Origin: Haloplanus sp. XH21
GTDB taxonomy: Archaea; Halobacteriota; Halobacteria; Halobacteriales; Haloferacaceae
Length of the DNA: 64,000 nt
Reading direction: 5' to 3'
Assembly (NCBI RefSeq): GCF_023276355.1
Contig: NZ_JALLPL010000001.1
Location: 2,108,001-2,172,000, forward strand
The position numbers were made by a program, and so were the translations under genes. Positions 25,635 to 33,402 of this stretch are shown one piece after another. The stretch's first letter is position 1. Every line of letters starts with the position of its first letter. Under the pieces are notes generated by a model. That model was given only the letters and a program-made list of their open reading frames with translations. It was not told the origin of the DNA and ran no database searches.

Positions 25635-27032
25635 ATGCCTGACGGGTTGCCCTCCGGTGAGCCCTCCATTAACGATCTGATCGATGAAAGCTCGCACGTA
25701 GGCGGTATCTTCTCCATGGAGTATGATGAGTGCTCAATGCTTGTTAACGACTACTGGACACGTGAAGCCGGCGGCCTCCCCCGTCATAGTCTCCTAATAG
25801 CGCGTCCAATGGTGCAAGCTGTCGATCCTGAGGAATCGGAGACTGGTACCGACGAGTGGACTGTTCCGGGAACGGAAGTAGACTCCGAGAGTGAGGAAGA
25901 GTCCCCACTCATTGGAGACCCAAACCATGCAATGCTGCTACGGGTAATGGGTCCGGCCGAACTACCGACAGAGACGCGCCTCAAAACGAATCGTCATGAC
26001 GCGATTCGACAGACTGTCACATCACAAAACGGCTCGAAACCCAGTGAAGAGGACGTAGCAGATCTACTCACACGCCGAGAGATGCAGTACTCAGGCGTGA
26101 CTGCAAAGGTCCTCGGGACATTCTACTACGATACACCGAAAGATGATGAGCCGGATGTTGACAAACTCCTACGATATGGGTGCGATATTCAGAATGTCTT
26201 CTCGGCGGGGAACTACATAGTCTACAAGCTCCAAGATCAGGCCCTTTCGTGGGTTGGGAGTTACCCATCCCATCGGAGCGAGGTCCAAGTTGACCTTGGC
26301 GATGTAAAGTACACGAGTACTCAGATTTGGGATACAGACGATAACCGCCCGACTGTGTCGATACCGATTGACGATTTCATTGGGACGAAAACAGCTCTGT
26401 TCGGAATGACCCGAACTGGCAAATCGAACGCTATGAAGATTCTCGCGACAGCGATTGAAACGGCCAATGAACAAGTTGGTCAGCTACTGTTCGACCCCAG
26501 CGGCGAATATGCCTACACGAATGAGCAAGACGAGAAAGCCTTAGCTGATCTCGGGGAGAGGACAACGATTTATAAATTCGGTGCTCAGCCGAGTGAGGAC
26601 AATGTGAAACCCCTTCGATCTGATCTTTTGGATCCAGAAAACATCGAGGTGGCACATTTACGCGTCCAGCAGGTACTATCCGACGAGACCAGCAACTATC
26701 TCAAGGACTTCCGCACCGTTCGACCCCCAACTGTTGACGATATTGTATCCTTAGATAGATCCAAAAAAGAACGGGCCAAACGAGTTCGGCGCAAGTCCGA
26801 CAGACGAGGACTGTTCGCCACGTCTCTGGAGTTGCCTCCTCCAGTTTACTGGCGTAGCAACAGGCTGCATACCCCTGTTTATCGCAATCGTAGCAAATCA
26901 CAGGAGCAAACTCAGGAGATGGCTGATCATCGCGGATATGAGCGACAACGCGCACCAACTCGTCGGCAGACTCGCGGTTTACGTTTCCCCGTCCGTACCC
27001 ACTCCCGTCCTCGACGGTACCGCCGTCGGTGA
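25635..27032 (+). pseudogene. HerA-like ATPase, 3'-truncated at a chimeric junction
   Basis: The first ~385 codons encode the N-terminal HAS-barrel-like region (GGIFSMEYDECSMLVNDYW, VTAKVLGTFYYD) and the start of the HerA/DUF87 ATPase, with Walker A GMTRTGKSNAMK and LLFDPSGEYAY. After VDDIVSLDRSKKERAKRVR (about 26790) similarity ends. The frame continues for 80 codons as arginine-rich translation antisense to the methyltransferase gene. Walker B, the arginine finger and the C-terminal half are missing, so the motor is very likely dead. GC content is lower before the junction than after it. Confidence 0.75.
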
Positions 27033-27936
27033 TCAGCGGCTTCTGCTCACCAGTCGCGAGCTCGCTCTCGCGGCGCCGTTGGTAAGCGTCGCGGGCTTCA
27101 GGCTCGCAGTCGATAGCGACCCACTCCCGTCCGAGTCGCTCGGCGGCGATCGCGGCCGGCGCCGTGCCAGCACACGGAACGACGACCGTCTCGCCGGGCT
27201 CGGTGATCGCGTCGATCCACGCCTCGTAGGGCTCGACGGGCTTGACGCTCCCCCAACCGTAGCGGTCCTGCGGCCGGCGGGCGATCTGCCGAGCGGACTC
27301 GGACCACCGGCGATCTGTCTCGCCTTTGTGCGCGAAGACGACAGGGTAGCCGCCCGTAGAACCGTACATCCCGGGAGTGCTCCGGTCGGGCTCGCCGCTC
27401 GACGACGTGAGCGTGACACCGCCGACCTTTCTATATCCGTTCTGGTACGTCTCCGCGGCGTCTCCCCAGTTCTCCCGAAGGTAGTTGACAAGTCGGGGGA
27501 GAAGCCAGTCGTCGGCGTCCGCTATCAGCCAGCCACCGGGTTTGAGCACCTCTCGGCAGGCCGAGAGGGTTTGCTTTGTCTCGGCAAAGTCGTGCGTCGG
27601 GTACTCCACACCGAAGGCATCCCCGCGCTTTGGTCGCGCCCAGGCGTCGTCGAGCGCGACGACCGCCGCGGACTCGCTCGGGAGCGAGCGCAGCTCGGCC
27701 AGCGCGTCGCCGACCCGGTAGCGGTCAGTACCGTCCGCGTCCGTACCGCCGTCCGTCCGCGGCCCCTCGCCGCGGTCCACGTCGTCCGTCTCCGGCTGTC
27801 CGTTGCACGGTCCCCGGACCCCTCCGAGTCCGGTCCTGTTGCATTTCTGGCAGCGGTACTCGGAGATTCCGGACTGATACGTTACAAGGGGGAGCAGAAC
27901 GTGTTGCTCACTCCCGCTCCCAGAGTGACCGCTCAT
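26701..27936 (-). CDS. Phage-type DNA methyltransferase, C-terminus replaced at junction
   Basis: A 411-residue frame; its native part runs from 27936 to about 26795. An N-terminal CQKCNRTG cysteine motif precedes a methyltransferase domain with YRVGDALAELRSLPSESAAVVALDDAW, where DDAW sits at the usual catalytic DPPY-like position. REVLKPGGWLIADADDW follows, then the cofactor motif VVVPCAGTAPAAIAAERLGREWVAIDCEPEA. It ends in a zinc-ribbon-like CYDC ... CRTC. The last ~30 residues (VWPVLFWIYLRI onward) are antisense to the HerA fragment. The catalytic domain is complete, so activity is possible. It overlaps the SWIM gene by four bases. Confidence 0.65.
   Translation of the reverse strand: MSGHSGSGSEQHVLLPLVTYQSGISEYRCQKCNRTGLGGVRGPCNGQPETDDVDRGEGPRTDGGTDADGTDRYRVGDALAELRSLPSESAAVVALDDAWARPKRGDAFGVEYPTHDFAETKQTLSACREVLKPGGWLIADADDWLLPRLVNYLRENWGDAAETYQNGYRKVGGVTLTSSSGEPDRSTPGMYGSTGGYPVVFAHKGETDRRWSESARQIARRPQDRYGWGSVKPVEPYEAWIDAITEPGETVVVPCAGTAPAAIAAERLGREWVAIDCEPEARDAYQRRRESELATGEQKPLITDGGTVEDGSGYGRGNVNRESADELVRVVAHIRDDQPSPEFAPVICYDCDKQGYAACCYASKLEEATPETWRTVLVCRTCAELVWPVLFWIYLRIQYRQQLGVERCGSP
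26785..26800. other. Chimeric junction inside the island
   Basis: Two convergent genes lose their natural 3' ends here: the HerA-like ATPase from the left and the methyltransferase from the right. Sequence left of the point is AT-richer. A deletion or recombination between two acquired segments explains this best. The exact base cannot be set by eye. Confidence 0.6.
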
Positions 27937-28298
27937 GCCTCCCCTCCGTCGCGCCGGTACTGGCGCCACAGCATCGCGTTCTCTTCGGCGATGTCGACGT
28001 CGAGGTCGGCGACGACGATCTCGTTGCGGACGTAGGCGAGCAGCATGGCGGCGAGGTGGGCGCACCACCCGTGATGGTTGTGACCCAGACAGTCGCACTC
28101 GCCGACGGGCTGGCCCGAGCGTGTACCGAACACGACGCGGTGACGATCACCGTCGCCGACGCGGACCATCCACTCGGCGCGGTTGATCGGCTCGACGCGC
28201 GTCTCTTCCTCGCGAGCACGTTGCCAGGACGTCGAGTCGTCGAAGTCGTCGGGCAGGTCGATTTCGGGATACCCGCCGACCGGCGTCTCGGTGCTCAC
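27933..28298 (-). CDS. SWIM zinc-finger protein
   Basis: A 121-residue protein with a SWIM-type zinc motif C-x-C-xn-C-x-H: ECDCLGHNHHGWCAHLAAML at about residues 67-86. An upstream basic strand (RHRVVFGTRSG) is typical. SWIM domains bind DNA or proteins and are common in haloarchaeal viruses and integrated elements. The start is GTG and overlaps the stop of the zinc-ribbon miniprotein. The end overlaps the methyltransferase start by four bases, making a tight operon. Confidence 0.8.
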   Translation of the reverse strand: MSTETPVGGYPEIDLPDDFDDSTSWQRAREEETRVEPINRAEWMVRVGDGDRHRVVFGTRSGQPVGECDCLGHNHHGWCAHLAAMLLAYVRNEIVVADLDVDIAEENAMLWRQYRRDGGEA

Positions 28299-28402
28299 CG
28301 CTCGCCACCCCCGTTACACTCGGGGCAGGTCCGGCGAGGAAGGCCTCCGCGCGACGTGGTCATGATGAGACGCGTCCCGCAGGTCGGGCAGTGGCGTCTC
28401 AT
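28295..28402 (-). CDS. Zinc-ribbon miniprotein (35 residues)
   Basis: The product starts MRRHCPTCGTRLIMTTSRGG and ends with CPECNGGGER, so two C-P-x-C knuckles form a complete zinc ribbon. Its TGA overlaps the GTG of the SWIM gene, a sign of real translational coupling. Short zinc ribbons of this kind are frequent in haloarchaeal virus-like gene clusters. Role unknown. Confidence 0.6.
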   Translation of the reverse strand: MRRHCPTCGTRLIMTTSRGGLPRRTCPECNGGGER

Positions 28403-28510
28403 GGCATACACCACCCGTTGTCGAGCGCAGGACACTTGTAAGGAAAGCGAGGGATGAAGCCGCCGCAGTATTCGCAGATCGGCGGCTCACCGTCGCTATT
28501 GTCTTTAAGG
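28399..28510 (-). pseudogene. Zinc-finger ORF running into tRNA-Trp, no start codon
   Basis: An open frame ends at 28399 and encodes CEYCGGF followed by PYKCPALDNGWC, so it resembles the zinc-finger proteins next to it. Reading back, it reaches the 3' end of tRNA-Trp without an ATG, GTG or TTG. This looks like the 3' remainder of a gene whose start was lost when the segment joined the tRNA. A non-canonical start cannot be excluded. Confidence 0.4.
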
Positions 28511-28516
28511 ACGGTA

Positions 28517-28693
28517 TGGGGTTGGAGGGATTTGAACCCCCGATCGACTGATATCTCCGGTCGTGCCTCGGTACTCCAGAGGGTCGTCGTCGCGCAGCGA
28601 TGATCAGTCGCGCGCTCGGTATATCAGTCTGGAGTGTCGTCACCGGGCGTGGCCTCTGGAGTCAGTCGCCATGCCGGGCTTGGCCACAACCCC
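28517..28693 (-). tRNA. tRNA-Trp (CCA anticodon) with a 103-nt intron
   Basis: Exon 1 is 28656-28693 and exon 2 is 28517-28552, giving a 74-base tRNA before CCA addition. The acceptor pairs GGGGTTG (28687-28693) with CAACCCC (28518-28524); the D arm, the anticodon loop CTCCAGA and a T arm with GGTTCAAATCC are all visible. The 103-base intron (28553-28655) lies after position 37, the usual archaeal place. The known haloarchaeal tRNA-Trp intron acts as a box C/D guide. Here the intron stretch CTCTGGAGT (28573-28581) is complementary to ACTCCAGAG around the anticodon. Confidence 0.95.
28553..28655 (-). ncRNA. tRNA-Trp intron, putative box C/D guide RNA
   Basis: Within the 103-base intron a C-box-like GTGACGA lies near the 5' end, a D'-like CTGA soon after, and the guide-like CTCTGGAGT just before a degenerate D box (CCGA). 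In known haloarchaea this intron directs 2'-O-methylation of the pre-tRNA anticodon arm. The nine-base complementarity to the anticodon loop supports the same role here; the boxes are imperfect. Confidence 0.6.
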
Positions 28694-28733
28694 TCGACAA
28701 GTCGTTACCCGAAGGACGGTAAAGGGATTTCGG

Positions 28734-28955
28734 TTATCGGTCGTCGGCAGACCAGTCGCATTCCTGGCATTTGTAGCCCGTGATCAGCTCCGTCACCGAG
28801 GGCATGTACGCGACGGCGAGGACATCACCGCCACACTCGGGACAGTCGCGGTCGGCGTCCTCGATGTCGTCGGCCTCCATCGGTCGTTCGCCCTCGATCA
28901 GTTCGGCCAGGCGTTCGGCGGTCACCATCCGCCCCTGCACGACGCGGTTGCTCAT
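28734..28955 (-). CDS. DUF5795-type small zinc-ribbon protein
   Basis: A 73-residue protein with two cysteine knuckles, CPECGGD (about 38-44) and CQECDWS (about 63-69), separated by a VAYMPSVTELITGYK strand. The opening MSNRVVQGRMVTAERLAELIEGERP is a pattern I recognise from a conserved haloarchaeal family (DUF5795). Role unknown. It lies 41 bases upstream of tRNA-Trp on the same strand and marks the conserved side of the island. Confidence 0.8.
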   Translation of the reverse strand: MSNRVVQGRMVTAERLAELIEGERPMEADDIEDADRDCPECGGDVLAVAYMPSVTELITGYKCQECDWSADDR

Positions 28956-29091
28956 ACGAACCGGAGGGGGTGAAGACAGGTAAGCCCTGCGTACCCGGGG
29001 GGGCGGGGTTCTCCGTGACCGGTAACTTTTGGTACTCGCAGATAGTACGACCGGATGAGATGGGAGTACACGGGAGACACACCGTGGGGGC

Positions 29092-29265
29092 GTGGAAACT
29101 GTGACTGCACCGTACAGCTACGAAGGAATGCTCGACCTGGGACCGGGCGAGGGGTCGAAGTACGTCTGTTCGAAGTGCGAGTCGTCGTTCGACGACGACC
29201 ACTACCTCTGTCCGGTCTGCGGAACGCTGACGCTCGAACGCCGCCGACCGACGGCGGAATCCTAA
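29092..29265 (+). CDS. Small zinc-ribbon protein (57 residues)
   Basis: The frame from GTG encodes METVTAPYSYEGMLDLGPGE and then YVCSKCESSF and YLCPVCGTLTLERR, so there are four cysteines in two knuckles, a rubredoxin-like ribbon. The codon pattern matches the organism. A GTG nine bases further on could also start it. It lies upstream of the HalX regulator on the same strand. Confidence 0.6.
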   Translation: METVTAPYSYEGMLDLGPGEGSKYVCSKCESSFDDDHYLCPVCGTLTLERRRPTAES

Positions 29266-29364
29266 ACCGCGCGGTGCGATCCGTCCCGGGCACTCCCCGG
29301 GGAGGAGCAATACCTTTTACCGTCCCGTCGTAACGTCCCGTCGCCGAACGGAATCGGCGGTCCC

Positions 29365-29940
29365 ATGACTTCGTCACCACCCAGCGTACTCATCGTCGAG
29401 GACGAGACCGAGCTGGCGGAACTGTTCGCCCAGTGGCTCTCCGAGGAGTACGACGTTCGTGTCGCGACGAGCGGCGAGGAAGCGCTGGAGGAGGTCGACG
29501 AAGACATCGACGTGGTGTTGCTCGATCGCCTGATGCCCGGCATCTCGGGCGACGAGGTGCTCGAAACGATCCGCGAACGCGACCTTTCCGTCAGAGTCGC
29601 GATGGTGACGGCGGTCGAACCTGATTTCGACGTCCTCGAGATGGGGTTCGACGACTACGTGGTCAAGCCGCTCTTCCGCGAAGACCTCCAGCGGCTTGTC
29701 AGCGGGCTACTCGAACGCGACGAGTACGACCAGCAGCTGGCGGAGATGTTCGCCACTGCCTCCAAACTTGCCGCCCTGGAGTCACACAAGACGGAGGCGG
29801 AACTCGCCGAGAGCGACGAGTATCGCCGCCTCAAAGACGAGTTCGAAGACACACGCCACCGGATCGAAGAACTCGAATCCCGGATGGAAACAGGGGATTT
29901 CGAGGCGGTGTTTTACGATTTCGAAGACGCAGATCTGTAA
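29365..29940 (+). CDS. Response regulator with HalX domain
   Basis: A 191-residue two-domain regulator. The receiver (about 7-118) has the acidic pocket VEDE, the phospho-acceptor D54 in VVLLDRLMPG and K101 in VVKPLF. It is followed by a helical HalX domain (about 120-180, YDQQLAEMFATASKLAALESHKTEAEL), a haloarchaeal output domain without a known DNA-binding helix. No kinase is adjacent. The Glu-rich coiled end (HRIEELESRM) may mediate contacts. Confidence 0.9.
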   Translation: MTSSPPSVLIVEDETELAELFAQWLSEEYDVRVATSGEEALEEVDEDIDVVLLDRLMPGISGDEVLETIRERDLSVRVAMVTAVEPDFDVLEMGFDDYVVKPLFREDLQRLVSGLLERDEYDQQLAEMFATASKLAALESHKTEAELAESDEYRRLKDEFEDTRHRIEELESRMETGDFEAVFYDFEDADL

Positions 29941-29975
29941 CCAGGGGCCGTCGCCACGGACCGAGAATCGGACCA

Positions 29976-29985
29976 AGCTATTTGT
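29976..29985 (+). promoter_or_regulatory. TATA box of the four-TM membrane protein
   Basis: AGCTATTTGT lies 29 bases before the ATG at 30010 and supports that ATG over the TTG 15 bases upstream. Confidence 0.45.
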
Positions 29986-30009
29986 ATCGCGACGTTGACA
30001 TTCGGATGT

Positions 30010-30435
30010 ATGGCACGCGCCGAATCCGGAGCGACCGCGAGTGGTGGAGAATCGATCGTGAGCCTGCCCGAGTCCTCCCTCGGCTACCTGCCCATCGTAC
30101 TGGCCGCCGTGACAGGAGTGATCCACCTGTTCCTAGCCCCGCAGGTGATCGGCTTCAGCCAGACGCTCGGCATTCTCTTTGCCCTCAACGGCCTGGGCTT
30201 TCTCGGCGGCACCGCCATCTATCTGACCCGATACTGGCAGCGGGAACTCTTCGCCGTCGCCGCCGGCTACGCCCTCGTCACCTTCGTCGCCTTCTTCCTG
30301 TGGGGCGGGTTCGACGGCTTCGCGTCGGCGTTCTACATGGGCGGTGAACTCAACGTGATGGCGGTCATCGCGAAGACCGCGGAAGTCCTGCTCGTCGTGA
30401 GCGCCCTCGCACTGTATACGAATACGGAGACCTGA
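30010..30435 (+). CDS. Four-TM membrane protein, haloarchaeal
   Basis: A 141-residue membrane protein with hydrophobic helices at about 26-44 (YLPIVLAAVTGVIHLFL), 50-70, 80-98 (FAVAAGYALVTFVAFFLW) and 117-136. A first His in the initial helix and a conserved-looking LNGLGFLGGTAIYLTRYW segment match a haloarchaeal membrane family I know only as a DUF. Function unknown. It stands alone with its own promoter. Confidence 0.75.
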   Translation: MARAESGATASGGESIVSLPESSLGYLPIVLAAVTGVIHLFLAPQVIGFSQTLGILFALNGLGFLGGTAIYLTRYWQRELFAVAAGYALVTFVAFFLWGGFDGFASAFYMGGELNVMAVIAKTAEVLLVVSALALYTNTET

Positions 30436-30559
30436 CGGAGCGACAACAGCTATCGATCGGAGAGATCCGCCGACGGCGACACCACGAGGTGTGTCCGGCG
30501 GTCACATTCCGCAATCGTCGAAGATGCCCTTCGACAATATATTGCCACGAACACCCAGG

Positions 30560-30567
30560 TTTTTATC
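30560..30567 (+). promoter_or_regulatory. TATA box of the aminotransferase gene
   Basis: TTTTTATC is centred 27 bases before the ATG at 30590, defining a leaderless start and ruling out the longer upstream frame. Confidence 0.6.
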
Positions 30568-30589
30568 CTGCTCGTCCCTCAGTTCGACC

Positions 30590-31753
30590 ATGAGGAGTCC
30601 ACCTGAGACGAGCGAACTCGATACACCGTCACGAATTCTGATGGGCCCCGGCCCGAGCATGATCGACCCGCGCGTGCTCCGAGCGATGTCGACGCAGGCG
30701 CTCGGCTACATGGACCCGTCCTTCCTGGAGATCATGGACGACATCCAGGAACTGCTCCGGTACACGTTCCAGACGGACAACGAGTGGACGCTCGCGACCA
30801 GCGGCACGGGCACGGCGGCGATGGAGACGGCCATCGGCAACATCGTCGAACCCGGCGACACGATGCTGGTGCCCACGAACGGCTACTTCGGCGACCGGAT
30901 GGGCAAGATCGCGCGCCGCGCCGGCGGCGACGTGGTCACCGTCGACGCGCCGTGGGGCGAACCCCTCCAGCCCGCGGACGTGGCCGACGCCTTCGACGAG
31001 CACCAGCCCGATGTCTTCGGCTTCATCCACGCCGAGACGAGTACGGGCGTCTGCCAGCCGAACGTCCCCGAACTGACCGACATCGCCCACGACCACGACG
31101 CCCTCGTCATCGCCGACTGCGTCACGTCCCTGTCCGGCGTCGAACTCCGTATCGACGAGTGGGGCATCGACGCCGCCTACGGCAGCCCCCAGAAATGCCT
31201 CTCCTGTACGCCCGGCGCGACGCCGCTCACCATCGGCGAGCGGGCGCGCGAGAAGATCGAGAACCGCGATACCGACACCGGCTCCTGGTATCTCGACCTG
31301 GATCTCGTCATGGAGTACTGGGGCGACGAGCGCAACTACCACCACACCGCGCCGACGACGAACTTCTACGGCCTGCGCGAGGCGCTGCGTCTCGTCGCCG
31401 AAGAGGGGCTGGAGAACCGCTGGGAGCGCCACCGCGAGGTCGCCGGCGAGCTCCGTGCCGGCCTGCAGGACCTCGGTCTCGAACCCGCTGCCGAGAAGGA
31501 GTACTGGCTCCCCAGCCTGAACTCCGTCGAGGTGCCTGACGGCGTCGACGACGCCGCCGTCATCGACTTCCTGATGGACGAGTACGACATCGAGATCGCG
31601 AGCGGTCTCGGCGCGCTCGAAGGCGACATCTGGCGCATCGGCTGCATGGGCTACTCCGCTCGTCGACAGAACGTCGCTGCCCTGCTGGCGGCGATGGAAG
31701 ACGCGCTCGAAGCCCAGAACTACGACGTCGACGAACCGCCGATCGAGGCGTAA
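30590..31753 (+). CDS. PLP-dependent aminotransferase, alanine-glyoxylate/serine type
   Basis: A 387-residue class-V aminotransferase. Characteristic parts are LMGPGPSMIDPRVL at the start, ATSGTGTAAMETAIGNI, HAETSTGVCQPNVPEL, the cofactor-binding VIADCVTSLSGVEL and the Schiff-base Lys in AAYGSPQKCLSCTPG. The C-terminal IEIASGLGALEGDIWRIGCMGYSA is typical of alanine-glyoxylate or serine-pyruvate transaminases. It moves an amino group between Ala or Ser and a 2-oxoacid. The substrate cannot be settled by reading. Confidence 0.9.
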   Translation: MRSPPETSELDTPSRILMGPGPSMIDPRVLRAMSTQALGYMDPSFLEIMDDIQELLRYTFQTDNEWTLATSGTGTAAMETAIGNIVEPGDTMLVPTNGYFGDRMGKIARRAGGDVVTVDAPWGEPLQPADVADAFDEHQPDVFGFIHAETSTGVCQPNVPELTDIAHDHDALVIADCVTSLSGVELRIDEWGIDAAYGSPQKCLSCTPGATPLTIGERAREKIENRDTDTGSWYLDLDLVMEYWGDERNYHHTAPTTNFYGLREALRLVAEEGLENRWERHREVAGELRAGLQDLGLEPAAEKEYWLPSLNSVEVPDGVDDAAVIDFLMDEYDIEIASGLGALEGDIWRIGCMGYSARRQNVAALLAAMEDALEAQNYDVDEPPIEA

Positions 31754-31759
31754 CGCCGA

Positions 31760-32533
31760 CTACTCGGCGTCCATCGGCGCGTCGTGCAGTTCGACGGCCG
31801 TCTGTCGGTGCCGACACTCTTCCAGTGCGTGTTTCGCCACGATGCCCGCGTCGTGAGCGGTCGCGCCGCGCCCCACGCCGACCTTGAGATCGACGCCGAC
31901 CGACTGCTCGACGTGGTCGATGGCGCCGTGGTACGCCTCGGCGTCCAAGTCGGGCGTGACGGCGATGATGTTGTCGCCACCGACGAAAAAGGAGAGGCCG
32001 CCGTGCTCCTCCCGGAGATACCGCATCAGCGTCGCGTATCCCTGTTCGATCTGGATGAACGAGTCGAACTCGTTGAGTCGGTCGGTGTACTTCTCGGTCG
32101 CGTCGTTCACGTCGAAGTGAGCGATGGCGACGTCGTCGTCGGTGGTGTCGTCGATCGGCTCGCCGGACAGTACCTCGCGGCGCTCCTGATCCTGTGCGCT
32201 TCCCGCTCGCTGCAACCGTTCGGTCGCTCGTTCCAGTGCGACCGCCGGATTCGGATCGGTGCCGATACCGAGGCTGACGGTGACCGGGTAGCGGTTCCCC
32301 GTCGACTCCTGGAGGAGCCGATGGTCGTCGGCATCGAGGCCGTTGGTCACGGCCACCATGTTGTCGAAGCGGGTGAAGAAAATGTACCCACCCCGGTGGC
32401 CGACGAACTGGGCGAGGTCGGCGAACAGCCGAGACTGGAGGGTCTGGAGATCCATCTCGCGTCGCGGTTCCGGCGTCACCGTCCACGGCCCGTAGTTGTC
32501 GATCTGAACGAGCGTCAACTGCGTGTTCGTCAC
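31760..32533 (-). CDS. arfA: GTP cyclohydrolase III (IIa)
   Basis: A 257-residue archaeal GTP cyclohydrolase that makes 2-amino-5-formylamino-6-ribosylaminopyrimidinone phosphate, the first step toward riboflavin and deazaflavin (F420) cofactors. Two tandem ferredoxin-like halves each contain a GGDEF-like core: QFVGHRGGYIFFTRFDNMVAV and REEHGGLSFFVGGDNIIAV. The start MTNTQLTLVQIDNYGPWT matches the family. It converges on the aminotransferase and is divergent from the HAD hydrolase. Confidence 0.93.
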   Translation of the reverse strand: MTNTQLTLVQIDNYGPWTVTPEPRREMDLQTLQSRLFADLAQFVGHRGGYIFFTRFDNMVAVTNGLDADDHRLLQESTGNRYPVTVSLGIGTDPNPAVALERATERLQRAGSAQDQERREVLSGEPIDDTTDDDVAIAHFDVNDATEKYTDRLNEFDSFIQIEQGYATLMRYLREEHGGLSFFVGGDNIIAVTPDLDAEAYHGAIDHVEQSVGVDLKVGVGRGATAHDAGIVAKHALEECRHRQTAVELHDAPMDAE

Positions 32534-32616
32534 GGTACCGGAGGCTAGGTGGGCTGCTTGATGGCTCTTTGGTTCCGTCCGGCCGCGAACGCGGGGTTCA
32601 ACTACGCGTCGCGCCT

Positions 32617-33402
32617 ATGGCGGCTATGTCCTATCGCGGAGCCATCCTCGACGTGGATGGGACGGTCGTCCGTGGCGACGAGCCGATCCCGGGCGCTGCC
32701 GACGGGCTCGACCGCCTGGCATCGGCGGGCCTCCGGCGCCTGTTCGTCTCGAACAACCCGACCAAGCGGCCGCCGGCCTACGCTGACCGGCTCCGTCGCG
32801 CCGGTTTCGACGCCGCGCCCGACGAAATCGTCACCGCCGGAACGATCACCACCGACTACCTCGCCGAGCGACACGCCGACGACGCGCTGTTCGTCGTCGG
32901 CGAGCAAGCGCTGGTCGAGCAGTTGACCGACACCGGGTTGACGGTCGTCGACGACGGGACACGGGCCGACACCGTCGTCCTCTCCATCGATCGCTCGTTC
33001 GACTACGACCGCCTCGCGGCGGCGCTGCGGGCGTGTTCGGGCGAGGCCACCATCGTCGGCACCGATCCCGACATGGTGATCCCGGCCGCCGAGGGAAACG
33101 TTCCGGGGTCGGGCGCAATCATCAACGCCGTCGCGGGCGTGGTCGGCCGGGAGCCGGACGTCGTCCTCGGCAAACCGTCGGCGCCGGCCCGCCGGCTCGT
33201 CCGCGATCGGATCGGTGTCCCGCCCGCGGACTGTCTAGTCGTCGGTGACCGCCTCGACACCGACATCGCCCTCGGCGAACGCGCGGGGATGACGACGGCG
33301 CTGGTCCGGACCGGCGTCACCGACGACGACGACCTGGCCGACAGCGAGGTGACGCCGGATCACGTCCTCGACTCCCTCGGCGACATCGGGCGGGTGCTCT
33401 AG
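32617..33402 (+). CDS. HAD-superfamily IIA hydrolase (NagD-like)
   Basis: A 261-residue HAD phosphatase. Motif I is DVDGTVVRG with the nucleophile Asp, motif II is FVSNNPTKR, motif III Lys lies in VVLGKPSA, and motif IV is VVGDRLDTDIALG. The capped IIA type acts on small phosphorylated metabolites, perhaps sugars or nucleotides. The start could also be the ATG nine bases later (MSYRGAILD). It converges on the TrkA-type gene with a four-base overlap. Confidence 0.88.
   Translation: MAAMSYRGAILDVDGTVVRGDEPIPGAADGLDRLASAGLRRLFVSNNPTKRPPAYADRLRRAGFDAAPDEIVTAGTITTDYLAERHADDALFVVGEQALVEQLTDTGLTVVDDGTRADTVVLSIDRSFDYDRLAAALRACSGEATIVGTDPDMVIPAAEGNVPGSGAIINAVAGVVGREPDVVLGKPSAPARRLVRDRIGVPPADCLVVGDRLDTDIALGERAGMTTALVRTGVTDDDDLADSEVTPDHVLDSLGDIGRVL

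Noticed and set aside
22740-28516. Complete provirus or integrative element
   Set aside because: No integrase, capsid, terminase or replication gene is visible. The region is a patchwork of defence-like genes and element remnants.
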